Source: Diplodia intermedia (taxonomy: Eukaryota; Ascomycota; Dothideomycetes; Botryosphaeriales; Botryosphaeriaceae). From it: DNA of 64,000 nucleotides. Shown in pieces: positions 32,553 through 43,200 of this stretch (within the stretch, counting starts at the first letter, position 1; every line of letters starts with the position of its first letter). The position numbers were made by a program, and so were the translations under genes. The stretch covers positions 186,001 to 250,000 of the forward strand of contig JAKEKT010000033.1 of NCBI GenBank assembly GCA_021495925.1, written 5' to 3'. The notes under the pieces were generated by a model. The model saw only the letters and a program-made list of their open reading frames with translations. It was not told the DNA's origin and searched no databases.

Positions 32553-34557
32553 TCAAATAGAAAACCCACCAGCGAGTTTCATCACACCGTCAGGATCAAC
32601 CTGGCTCCGAATGCGGCGGAGACGCGCCGCGTTCTTGGTTCCATACAGCTCCTCGGCCGGTGTATTCGCAATGGCGTAGTTGGGGTAGGTCGTGAAATCC
32701 GAGGGCGAGTAGATTCCCTCCTGCTGGGCAACTTTCTTCAAGCGATTCACCGACGAGCGCATCGTGTCATACCAGAACTCATCATCATCGGGCGAGAGCC
32801 AGGCAAAGTCCATGTTGAGCTGTCGAGTGAGGTCCATCAGCAGGCTTCATCGCAGGGGGAATGGCCTTGACTTACAGGCAGCGGTGAGTTCGCGTGCGGA
32901 TACGCGCTCTCCGTTGCTTTGTCGCCCCACGTCTTCAAGAACGGTTCAATATCGTAACCGACGCTATACCCACTGTGCTCTGCCATGATCGTCCCAAGGG
33001 TCTAGGGGAGTATGGCATTAGTCTCAAAGGATGGAAACTCAAGGGCGGACACTTACGTCCGTCTCATTTCGGACAGCATTCAAGAATCCCGGCGTCAGCT
33101 TCGAGGTCGAAAGCGTATGGAACGTGCCGCGAGCCTGGGGCAAATAATTCGCCGGGAACCCTTTCACGAAGTCCACAAAGCTTTGGGCCTTTGTGTGGCT
33201 GATTGTCGAAGCGATGTTATCGAAGGGTGCAAAAGCCTTAGGGCGTTCCGGTCCGTCGTAGAAGAACAGGACCATAGTAGTGGTGCCCCATGTTGAGCCC
33301 GAAATGGTCGTGATAATCTGCGCTTTCGGGTCGACGTTTTGAGAGTCGAACTGCTCGGTCGCTTTGAGCACGGCGTCTGTTTCTTCATCTCCGTAGATGG
33401 CGACTCCACCCTATGCAAGCTTAGTAGTGTTTGGAATCTACAGGGGGTGTCAACTTACGTAAACCTGAGGTGGCTGCCGGTGAGTATAGAATTCGGCAGA
33501 TGCTACGACTCCAAATCGGTTGAGTCCTCCCTTGAGAGCGAAGAACAGATCCGGCTGCTTTGAGTCGACGCGAGTAATGGTTCCGTTCTATTTCATCTTA
33601 ATCAGCCAATGTTGTTTGATCTTAACGGGAAGCGGTGCTGCAGGTTGATGCTTACCGGTAAAACGAGCGTGAAGCTCTTGACCGTGTCACACGTCAAGCC
33701 TTCGATCGTCAGAATCTAGCGGTTCACGAAGGCATCTCAACAACTTAGGCAGGCAAAGGACTGACCGTGCTGATTGGTTTTCCTGCGGAGTTGTGCTAAT
33801 TAGTTATCTGGACACCTTTTTTGATACGTCCATGGGATTTGGCAACGCGTAATTGGGAGACTGCTCTTACCAGGAGTAACCGCCACCCAATGTGAAACCG
33901 CCGAGCCCTGGACCAGCCACTCTTCCGCCGACTACATTGTAGCCAGTGCCATCGAGCTCTTCATAGACATCGGCCCACGTCTGAGTTCGTTGGCGCAATT
34001 GTCAGCTCAGTCAGTCATGTCTGCGCTACAGCTACTCACCAGTCCCATCCCAAGCTCCACTGTGGACTTATTTGCCGACAATACAACTTGGTTCATACGT
34101 TTCAGGGAAATATGGACACCTTCGGTGCTCGAGAACCCCGGAATGGAAGCATGCCCGCCTGATTTCACAGCGAAGGGAGACCTCGTAGATGCAATGATCT
34201 TCATCTGCGTTGCAGTATCAGCATCGATCGTGGTAGATGAACCCCAGGAGGTAACTCACAACAGTAGCCAGATCATCAGCCGATTCGGGCTCCAAGACGC
34301 ACTCGGGCATTTGGCTCGACGACAAATACCAGTGATGAATGTCAGGCAGGAAGTCGGGATTCACTACGCTGTCAGCTTTCCGTCCGCGAGCGAGTCGTGC
34401 CATTGACAAACTTACACGCCTGGATGACATTGTTGGCACCCGAGAGCTTGGAACTGATCTGGCCGCAAGCGTCGGATGCGGTGCTGGAATCGGCGTTGGA
34501 GAAAGGCAAGGCTATCAAGGCCAGCACTGCCAGCAGCGGAGAACTTGGTGGAAGCAT
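32553..34557 (-). CDS. Secreted FAD-linked oxidoreductase, berberine-bridge-enzyme-like
   Basis: Ten exons (complement 34416-34557, 34260-34363, 34040-34204, 33871-33980, 33766-33782, 33656-33699, 33459-33587, 33057-33410, 32876-33001, 32553-32819) keep frame and give 485 residues. A signal peptide (LLAVLALIALPFSNA) precedes the PCMH-type FAD domain: SPFAVKSGGHASIPGFSS carries the His that links FAD covalently, then GGRVAGPGLGGFTLGGGYSW and HGLTCDTVKSFTLVLPNG. The C-terminal BBE motif is YPNYAIANTPAEELYG. The second covalent site of double-linked members (Cys in a C-P-T-V-G loop) is replaced by Gly/Arg/Val, so FAD is probably singly attached. One exon is only 17 bases. The family oxidises sugars or aromatic metabolites; the substrate is unknown. 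Confidence 0.9.
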
Positions 34558-36250
34558 CTTCGGATTGAGTTGAATTGAATTGAATGGTTCAGAAGTGGTA
34601 CGCTTCGCTGTGAGGCTGATGAGCGCTTAAGTAGAGCCGTCGAGGACAATGATGTGCTGTCCACGTGGTAGGGTGATTGTCAGCTATGCAGATCTTCCCT
34701 CATTCGTGCGTAGCTCCTCCGAGTCCCGGGTAGCCCATGCGAGTATCAACTCGGCCCTGAGTTGGCCTCATCCTGTCGTCATTAAGGCAGTGCAAGATCA
34801 GTTTTCAGACGGGCTAGAACACAGCTCAAGGATCTACTCGGAGTTTACTCGTGATGATATTCTACCTCGCACTCCAGCGTCCTTGGATTGGAAAAAGGGT
34901 TTAGGTTGAAACAAGTGTAGGGCCGACCGCGTTATATAGTAGTATTCAGCGAACCCCGGTCGCTCTCGATGTGGACCCCTATACTTCAAAGCTACACCGC
35001 ATTGAGTAAACGTCTCTGTGTTTGGTTGATGGTAACTCAAATTAGTGATGTGACTGCCTCGGCTGTCACGGATCCAACATCAAAATCCAGACATGTGCAT
35101 CTGTTCCCGGACGTGTGTTCGGCGCATTTGCTCAAAGCTTCGGCCGATCTGGGCAGCATGGAGACGATCATTCTATATGTGAAGCAGATCTATTGGCATG
35201 CTTGTGTTGTTGATCGACGGTCTATCTCAAAGATCGTACACAGCTTCATGTGGTTGGCCACGCGGTCCGAAACGAACAGGGATGGACGGCACAGCCACAA
35301 ATGGCTCGCGATGAACGTTGCCAAGCAATGACCGACCGGCCAATCGGCCTGTTTGTTTGTTGGCGTCACTGCGGGTGACAAAAGAAGTTGCCTCCCCACA
35401 TCTGCCATATACATCAGAATGTTAAGGGTGGGAGTCGAGTACAGGGTCCGGACGTAAACATAAGTTCTGAATTTGCGAATGTACGTCTGGATCTTGTGTT
35501 CAACTACCCAGACCATGTAGAATGTTTTATGAGACAGATGCGGGTGGGCAATCTCTTTTGTCACCCGCCGTAGCGTTCTAATCCTCCATGCGGGGCTTCT
35601 GTGCATCGTAAAATCAGGCAAGAGCTACGGCCAAGATTTGGGATACCGCATGTTTACTTATCATCAGGTTACTAAGAGCATCCCCCGAGCCTTTGTTCCT
35701 GCCACCCTGGAACACTGCATTGACATCTGCATCAACGTTCTCGGAAGCTTCTGTCTGCCTGAGCCGTAAGTAGAGAACGAAGCGCTTGACGGTCGAGAGG
35801 TTACTATTACTTTTCGTCTCCCATCAACGTCCCTGATGCAAGATCACAGATATGGTCTCACTCTGCTACAGTGAAGGATTTGATGTTCCATAGTGGAGAG
35901 ATCGACATTACTTGAGGCAGATCAATCTTGGTTACCGTAAGGCAAGCCAGTTGGCATCGGAATTTCACAAGTGAAGATCACGAAACAAACAGGCAAGGAT
36001 AGAGAACCAAGGACCCAAAACATGTTCCAGACTAGTCTTCTTGTTAACCTCGAAACGGACGTGCGCTTATACTCCATGGAGGGCGTTCTACCTCCAACCT
36101 AATTTTGTAGTCAAGATATATGGTCATTTGCAAGCACCGGTCTCGCCTTCGAGCAGGATCACACACGGCACTCGCGTCCCTTTGCTCAACCTCGGGTTGC
36201 CTGGAAAGCATGGGTACCCACTAGCCATGTCTCACTGATGTCACGCACAG
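34558..36250. other. Transposon-rich intergenic region
   Basis: Apart from MITE copy 2 (35371-35568) I see no intact gene. A short open stretch near 35690-35762 (reading AFVPATLEHCIDICINVLGS, followed by GTAAGT) could be a stranded exon, but nothing supports it further. Confidence 0.4.
35371..35568. mobile_element. Palindromic MITE, copy 2 of 3 (most complete)
   Basis: Terminal inverted repeats: GCGGGTGACAAAAGAAGTTG at the left and the complement of GCGGGTGACAAAAGAGATTG at the right, continuing into a near-shared CCCACCCGCATCTG-type block. Internal arms (GGTCCGGACGTAAACATA and GTACGTCTGGATC) make nearly the whole 198 bases foldback. It has no coding capacity. No clear target-site duplication could be read, so the superfamily is undecided. 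Confidence 0.8.
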
Positions 36251-36719
36251 ATTGCGTTCCTCGGCCTCGGCCCGTCCTGCGGAGTCATCGCGGGCATACT
36301 CGTCGAAACAGTCAGGAAAGTCAACGATGTCGACACCGATGTTGGCATCTCCGCATTCAGGGAAGACGCGTTCCTGTGGATGGCTTGGTCCTCCGCCGTC
36401 CTCATGCTGGTTTTTGCGATCGTCTGGTTCATGGACTACTACGTCGAGCGTAAGCTGACCCTGCGCGAGATCGAGCAGATGTAGGCGGCGGTGGCTTTCG
36501 GACACAATGCTGGGCTGAGGAGGCAGTTGATTGGACCGCAGCTTGGAAGTGATATGTCGGCGGCGACGGCGAAGTATCATAAGAGATTTGTTACTGAGGT
36601 TGCGAAGGACGCTTTGGTATGATCCTGGCTATGACGACTTTTCGGAGCAGAGTACTGACGAAACGCAGGCTCACGCAGCTGGGGATACTGTCGTTGGTGT
36701 CATGGGGAAGTTGGCCTAG
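36251..36719 (+). pseudogene. C-terminal remnant of a multi-pass membrane protein, with in-frame amber
   Basis: After an acceptor-like CACAG, the frame reads IAFLGLGPSCGVIAGILVE, then EDAFLWMAWSSAVLMLVFAI and WFMDYYVERKLTLREIEQM: two hydrophobic helices and a charged tail, faintly like the end of SUR7/PalI-type four-helix proteins. TAG follows at 36482-36484, but the same frame goes on as coding-like sequence (GHNAGLRRQLIGPQLGSDM, KYHKRFVTEVAKDAL), then a normal intron (GTATGA...ACGCAG), then AHAAGDTVVGVMGKLA and a final stop at 36719. A CAG-to-TAG change would explain the break. No N-terminal exons were found upstream. Confidence 0.5.
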
Positions 36720-36896
36720 TGCACCGGTCGGGTGCAATTTTTCTCATCTCGATGAACGGCTTAGTGGATAAGTAATCTTCATGACCTTTCATTGTGGACG
36801 ACTTGGGCTCGAATCATGTCAAAGTAGAGCTCTGAAAATTCAAGCATCTTTGATATATCACTCCAGGACCGATCCCATCCAAGTGACAATGGCACA

Positions 36897-36968
36897 GCGG
36901 GTGACAAAAGAAATATATGTAAGCTTTAAATGTGCACATTTACGTCTAGATCTTGCATTCAACTGCCC
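36897..36968. mobile_element. Palindromic MITE, copy 3 of 3 (internal deletion)
   Basis: It begins with the same terminal GCGGGTGACAAAAGAAAT as copy 2, then jumps to the right inner arm ACATTTACGTCTAGATCTTG and CATTCAACTGCCC. The rest is lost. It sits about 300 bases upstream of the HET-domain gene. Confidence 0.65.
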
Positions 36969-37072
36969 GGAGAAACCCCGAGTAAGGCTCAATCTCTTGC
37001 CTACTATGCAGAAGTAACGAGAACGAACATTCATTGGCTCGCTATCGGCGAAGAGCGCCTGGAGTTCCACGT

Positions 37073-37177
37073 GCATCCGCCTGATCATGTTGATTGGACG
37101 CATGATGATGACGCGGGGAGGCCGCCCGACATGTCAGCAACCCCGCTTTGTGCTACCTGAACACGAGGAACACATAA
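37073..37177 (+). repeat. About 110-base dispersed repeat, copy 2
   Basis: This is the partner of 32216-32335 (GCATCCGCCTGATCATG, GGGAGGCCGCCCGACATGTC, GAACACGAGGAACACA). It lies directly upstream of the HET-domain gene and just after MITE copy 3. Confidence 0.6.
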
Positions 37178-37278
37178 GACGCCCCAACGCTTCTGCCTGC
37201 TAGACCCAGGCTTTACGCCAGCAGCTCTCAGTCACTGCACTTACCTACCGCGTCCGATGCTTGCACATCGCCCGAGCC

Positions 37279-39726
37279 ATGCCAACCGAAAGCGATTACC
37301 CCGAGATCCAGCATCTTTGCGCTCCTTGCGCAAGGCTGGATTTCCGCGCGATTCTCCTCCACGATCCGGTTTCCACTCCCGACGAATCCTTCGAACGTGT
37401 TCGCCATCATAATAGGCTTAAGGAGCTGATCGAGTGTGCGCACGGCGATGAAGGATGTGAGCTGTGCAAGATTTTCATGCAGTCATTTCCTTTGGATGGG
37501 TGTTTGGGCTATCTTATGTACAGCAGACCTGAAGAAGGCGAGATCAAAGCACAGGTACTCCTCAATTCGATGCCGCCACATCTTCGTGAGCGCCCACTTT
37601 TTGCGGGGCCCTATTCGATGTTACTAGATCAACATGGTTCCACAAGCTCTGGCATAGGGTTGTGGATCAAGCGAGTTGAGCAGCGTGGCAGAGACGAGGA
37701 TGGGGAAGTAGGTGAAAAAAAGGGAAACAAAAATGAGCTTAGTCATGTTAGATGGAACAGCTACACCACAAAGACACTGGAAACGGCGCTAAAGCCAATC
37801 GCAATTGCTAAGTTCAGCCTAGACAGATGTATGTCAAACCTTTACAACAATATATCCGCTCACTAACAAAAATAAACAGGGACGCCAAACAAAGACAGCT
37901 TACTCGTCCGAAATGTCCTCCTACGCGAAATCTCGAACGATTCTCGGGAACTTGGATGCATCAAAATCGCTCGTGACTGGCTGGAGGATTGTGTCCAAAA
38001 CCATGCACAATGCAGGAAAGGCACTTCCCTTAGCAGTCAACTACCAACTAGAGTTGTTGACGTTGGAGATGAGGGCCACGAGCCAAAGCTTGTGATTACT
38101 GGAGGTGCAAGTGGAAGCTATGCTGCCTTGAGCTATTGCTGGGGCGGAGGCGAGAGCAGACGCTTGACCCTCACAAGCAGTAATCTGGAGCATCTCAAAC
38201 ACGAAATACCGTTATCGACCCTTCCGAAGACGCTCTTGGACGCAGTTTTTGTTGTGAGGGCTTTGGGACTCCAATATCTTTGGATTGACGCATTATGCAT
38301 AATTCAAGACTCAGTCGAGGACTGGACCCACGAGGCTGGAACCATGAACGACGTTTACAGTAATACTACTGTAGCAATATTCGCAACAACAACAAGCTCA
38401 GCAGATGATGGGTTCCTGGGGAAGCGTCCACCAGATCCTTATCATTATCGTCTGCCATGTTCGCTGTTGCGGCCAGGAAACTCCAAACTTGACGAAGGTT
38501 CAATCGAAAGAGAGTCCATTCCGATATACGTCAGCCTTGCCAACTTGCAAGAACTGTTTTTTGATCAAAACCTATTCGACTACGGCCACAATAGCTGGTC
38601 AACGCGCGGTTGGACATTGCAAGAGAGTTTGTCGCCAAATCGGAGCATCAGCTTCAACAAGCTCCAAATGGTGTGGCAGTGTGTGACGTGCACTGAACAA
38701 GAAAATGGGACTTACGTGGATCATGACGCAGAAAGACGGCATGATTTGGTGGATTCTATCAGCAAAACTTCTGGATCATTGAACGTGGCTTCGATATCAC
38801 AACGTTGGGACACGTTGGTCCGGCTACGAGAATCAACACTGGCTACCGCTGGGGAGGAAAACTATAAAAAGCTTGCCGTTCAGCTTTGGTACCGCATTGT
38901 GAGCCAATTCAGCACCAGAACGCTCTCAGTCCAGTCGGACAGATTGGCCGCCGTTGCAGCTCTTGCTAAAACACTCGAGAGTAGCATGGGCGGAAAGAAT
39001 CGCTATTTTGCTGGTTTGTGGGAAAGTGACATGGCTGTGGGTCTTTCTTGGGGTTCAGGAGATGGGGAATTTGCTGGAACATGCAACAAGGAGGCAGCGG
39101 TGTTGGTGCCATCGTGGAGCTGGGCAAGTGTTGTCGGTGCCAGCTGCGAATATCACTTCCACAAAACTGACAAATACCGTATCCAGAGCCTCATATCGTT
39201 TGAAGGAGTCGAGTTCGCGAACGACGAAGAACGCGTGATCCCGCGCAGCACTTTTGTGCTGAAGCTGAACGCACCGGCAAAACGACTGTCAGATAATTGG
39301 GCATTGATGGAATACGTGGCAAATGAAGAAGATCTGGTGCAGGCTACATTGGAGAGACTTCTCCAAGAAAGATTTTTCTCAGACCAACAGGGAAGCACCA
39401 AATATCGCCTACCGAGCTCGGAATTCGTCGAAAAGCATGTGCCGCATCCCGGTCAGCATTTCCTTGCTATACAAATTCTCGAGGGGACCGTAGTAGAAGA
39501 AACCGGAATTTGGGGTTTTGGAGATACAAATATGTTTCTTCTCGTACTGGAAAGCACTCCCGATGGAGAACAGCGGTACCGGCGGGTAGGCGAAGTTAAT
39601 CTGGAGAGCTTATGGTGGAGGAAAATTGGCTATATTTCGAGAAGTGGTGAGGAAATAACCGAAAAACAGCTTTTGAGCATGCTAAGGGAGGAGAATTGGC
39701 CACGACGGAACATAGAGCTGGTATAG
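37279..39726 (+). CDS. HET-domain protein (heterokaryon incompatibility)
   Basis: Two exons (37279-37828 and 37880-39726, intron 51 bases with CTAAC branch) give 798 residues. HET domains trigger cell death or growth arrest when non-self nuclei meet, and the fold is a TIR-like relative. The three signature blocks are present: YAALSYCWGG; LQYLWIDALCIIQDSVEDW with NDVYSNTTVAIFATTTSSADDGFL; and STRGWTLQESLSPNRSISF. The N-terminal 200 residues contain CxxC-type motifs (HLCAPCARLDF, CELCKIFMQ) common in this family. The protein carries only the HET domain and a variable C-terminus, with no NACHT or WD repeats. The first ATG at 37279 gives MPTESDYPEI. Its surroundings are rich in MITE copies and repeats. 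Confidence 0.92.
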
Positions 39727-39913
39727 AAAGGGTACCATCCGAATGTATTATTTTCACGGAACGGGACGTTGAGCCTATCTATCATCTGATGTGCTACTGT
39801 AGCCGCAAGACTCCAGGGAAAGAACACCGTGTTGATAAAACACTCTTATGAGACCGAGTATGAAAAGCCGTCTTGTTAATTACGTGGAGACTACATCGCC
39901 CACCTCACCAAAA

Positions 39914-40612
39914 CTACACAAACAGCTTCCCCCCATTCGTATTCACCACACTCCCCATCGTCCACCGACTCTTCTCCTCGCAAGGAAATGCCACAACCTG
40001 CGCAACATCATCCACCTCCGCAATCCTCGGAGCCGCCGGAGTATCCCTTATAACCCTATCCCACGACTTCCTCGCCTCAGGCGTCGCGACGGCCTTCGCC
40101 CACAAATTCGTATCAACAGGCCCGGGACTGACGCATTTGACTGTGGCATTGTATTGATGCTCCAGTTCTCTGGACAACGGGCGCGTCGCACGCTCCATCG
40201 CTCCCTTACACGCCGAGTACATCAAACACCCGGCATGCCCATTCCGCGCACACTAGCTCGCAATATTGGCGACGCGGCGCCTCCTTGACGAAGAAAAGTG
40301 GGAAGGCGCAGGTTGACGGCGACGTGCGTCTCGAACACGTCGCGGTCTGCTGTCTCGAGCAGCGAGCGTTCGCCGCCCGCGGCCGCGTTGTTGACGACGA
40401 TGGCTTTGGGTCGATTCCTGCGGCGCGGACGGCGAGGCCGTCGGCGGGGAGGGTCTGGATCTCGTGGACGATGGCGGTTGCTTGGGATTCGGCGCTGGCG
40501 TAGGTGATGGGGACGTTGGCGCCGCGGCTGACCGGCTCGAGGGCGATGCCTTTGCCATTGCCGCGGGCCGCCGGTGGCGATGGCGGCCTTTGCCTTGGAG
40601 GGTGGGGAAACG
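39914..40612 (-). pseudogene. Short-chain dehydrogenase/reductase, frameshifted remnant
   Basis: In three different frames one can read the SDR order: LQGKAAIATG then GNGKGIALEPVSRGANVPIT (cofactor loop), KAIVVNNAAAGGERSLLET (the NNAG-type motif), and MYSACKGAMERATRPLSREL with VKCVSPGPVDTNLWAK (catalytic Tyr and Lys) to DDVAQVVAFPCEEKSRWTMG. At least three shifts separate the blocks, and the segment linking GIDP to KAIVV is too short. This was a classical SDR of the 3-ketoacyl-reductase type. Confidence 0.8.
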
Positions 40613-41084
40613 GGGGGAGGCTGGGGAGATGGGGGTCGTGGCGTCGTGCGGGATATTGGATTGTGGCAGGTTTGCTGGTCAAGTGTTTGCAGCCACGCAG
40701 CTCACGCCACCAGAGAGAAGATACTAGGGACACACACACGGCTCCGAGAAATGGGACGCGACGCCTCTATCAGTCCATCCAACACTACGTTCGAAGCAAA
40801 TGCGCGCATCCAACTTCGAAGTGTCATGTTCGGGGCAGGCCGATAAAGTCGGTTGCCTCTCCGCGCTCAACATCGGCTGGCGTTCCACTCCCCCGACACT
40901 ATCTCCAGTGTTCTTCGGATGGTGTTCCCCCAAGAGATAGTCGCCCCATTTAGAGTTAAGGAAACGCCTCAGTCATCAGAGCTGCCCGCCTCGTCGCTAT
41001 CAGCCCCTACGTCAAAACCCATTGTTCTTCCCACTCATTGGTTCCACCACGCCCGCCGCGATCCGAAGGTCCCTCCCAGCCAAG

Positions 41085-42609
41085 AAGTTCCGCAACGAGA
41101 GCCACCCGCTCGATTCGATAGTCGGCGTCCATGCCGAAGGCGAGATTGGAGATGTCATTGTGGGCGGCGTTCTGGACCCGCCGGCAGGGTGGCCAACAAA
41201 CAAAGACAAACAAAGATGGGGTTCGATCTTTAGTTGATTGGTAGGCGGGGGGTCGGAATCTTTGGTTGATTGCGAATTGTTTGCAAACAACCAAAGATCT
41301 TTGCCTGTTTGCTTGGCATATATCACGGGCCACTATCGTGAGATTCTTATGGTGTTTTGCCCCGATTGGGTAATATCCCCCCCCTTTCTCCTCCCTCCCC
41401 CCTCCCTCCTTTCCCTCAAAAGCTAGATACACGGCCTGGGCAGCATATATACCGATGGCCATAGCCGGCCATAGCCGTGGCCACTACTCCCCCCCCCCTT
41501 CTCCCAAAGCAATCAAACAAGCATTTCGCAAACAACCACGCCTCACGATCTTTAGTTAATTGGTTTAGCTGGAACCACGATCTTTGTTTGGTTGATTGGT
41601 TAAAACAATCAAAGCCTTGCAAACATGCTTGTTTGTTGGCCACCCTGCCCGCCGGGCTGCCGCAGCAAGTGGAACTCGTCCACTTCCGGGCCAGCGCGGA
41701 CCCCACGCGGCAGCTGCTGATGCAAGAGCCGCGCGGGCGATCCGCGCACTGCATGAACCTGACTGATCCTGGCGCCGTGCGACCCGCGCACGCACGCCGC
41801 GTTCCTGACGCTGGAGCGGAGGAGTACCCTTCCATATCGGGCGGCAACACTATCGTCACAGCCACCGTGCTGCTCGAGACGGGCATGGTCGAGATGAGGG
41901 AGCCCGTCACGCGGCTCATCTTGGACGCTGCGGCCGTCCTGATCGGCATCACTGCGGATTGCGAGGGCGGCAAGTGCAAGGCCGTTTCCTTCGACCACGT
42001 GCCGTCCTTTGTATGTACACGCGTTAGATCACAAGGTAGAAGTACCCGGCCTGGGAACCGTGTCTATCGATATCGCCTGGGGCGGCATGCACTACGTCGT
42101 CGTCCGTGGGCCTCGCCATAAACGACGAGTGCGGAACGGATCTCATCTGCGTGGGCGAGAGGATCAAGAGAGCGGCCCAGGCCGCCTACACGCCGGTGCA
42201 TGCAGAGAAATCAGACATCCGTGGCGTCACAGTCCTGTACTTTACTGAGCCACCGGTAGATGACCCGGACGGGACCAAGACGGCCGTCAAAACTGTTGTT
42301 GTTGTTGTTGTTGTCTCTCCCGGCAGGTTCGATCGCAGTCCCCGCGAAACCGGCAGCAAGCGCCCGCGTGGCGGTCATGCACGCTAGAGGCCAGCTGAGG
42401 GAGAGCGAGACGTTCCGCCATCGAAGTATCATCGGGGCCGACTTCGTTTGCCACATCCGCGGGATGGCGAGGGTCGGCTTTCTACCGTCAAGGGCAGAGC
42501 CTGTCTCACGGGATAGAGGCAGGCGATGCTGGAACCTACCGACCCGTTCCCGTTGGGTTTCAGGGTCGGGGATCATTGGCATATAGCCAGTCACGACGTG
42601 CAGTCGTAG
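41085..42609 (+). pseudogene. Proline racemase / hydroxyproline epimerase family gene, broken by a MITE and frameshifts
   Basis: Family blocks read in order: SIVGVHAEGEIGDVIVGGVL, then the MITE at 41185-41647, then RQLLMQEPRGRSAHCMNL, EEYPSISGGNTIVTATVLLE, TGMVEMREPVTRLIL, GKCKAVSFDHVPSFV, ALDHKVEVPGLGTVSIDIAW with GGMHYVVV, RGVTVLYFTEPP, VSPGRFDRSP, HARGQLRESETFRHRSIIG and DPFPLGFRVGDHW. Family members epimerise 4-hydroxyproline or dehydrate 3-hydroxyproline. Several one-base shifts remain even if the MITE is ignored (around 41695, 41775-41815 and 42010). The second catalytic position, normally DRSPCGTG, reads DRSPRETG, so Cys is lost. A GTT repeat near 42294-42314 lengthens a Val run. It lies at the head of a proline gene block. 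Confidence 0.85.
41185..41647. mobile_element. hAT-type MITE with 8-bp target-site duplication
   Basis: The 463-base element has terminal inverted repeats CAGGGTGGCCAACAAACAA at both ends and is flanked by a perfect 8-base duplication CCCGCCGG (41177-41184 and 41648-41655). Inside are many short variants of AACAAACAAAG, GATCTTTAGTTGATTGG and CAACCAAAGATC, and no open frame. CAGGG-type ends with an 8-base duplication are the hallmark of hAT elements. It interrupts the racemase-family gene. Confidence 0.9.
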
Positions 42610-43200
42610 GGCCAAGGGCATCACTGCGCTGCCAGCCGAGATCTGCCGAAGTGATGGGGGCGAAGACGCGCATTGCGTACTACTACACGTGTAGTGTTGT
42701 TTCCCACACGGATAGTAATTAAATGCCTCGTACTAAATCCACAACGGCGCGTCTCGTAAAGCGATGGTATACACGGACTATCTCGATAATGCAGTCTGAT
42801 ATGCCACCGGCCCTATGAGTGTCCTCAGACTTATCGACGTTGAGCGGTTGCACAGCTATCTCAGATACCAGAGGGGCCGGGCCTCCTACCCGCACGCGTC
42901 GGAAAGCAACCCGGTGGCGTATATGAGGCGCGCTACCCCACCCGTGCCGTCAATTTCAATCTCGGGCGACTAATCTGAATGGGAAGCCCGGGGAGGGAGG
43001 CAACGCGGGGTATGACATAGGGCCTCGCACTTAAAAAGCCTGTTTCCCGGGGCGGTAACACGAGCCACCAGGCACCTCGTCGGAGACGATTGTCGAACGC
43101 GAAGGAGGTATATAATCTCCAGCCCGTGGACGCTACTCCTCTTGCTCCCCATCATTTTGGCCATTGCCGAAATTGTTCCAGCGCGTTTTCCTGTTTCCCT
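42610..43200. other. Intergenic region upstream of the amino-acid transporter
   Basis: No assignable gene. The final 100 bases are CT-rich, as expected for the leader of the downstream transporter. No binding site could be supported. Confidence 0.4.

Noticed and set aside
35690..35762. Open stretch ending in GTAAGT as an exon of the membrane remnant
   Set aside because: It is over 450 bases away with no connecting exon and no recognisable family; kept only as a note.
42294..42314. GTT repeat as a regulatory microsatellite
   Set aside because: It lies within the coding frame of the racemase relic and only lengthens a Val run next to VSPGRFDRSP.
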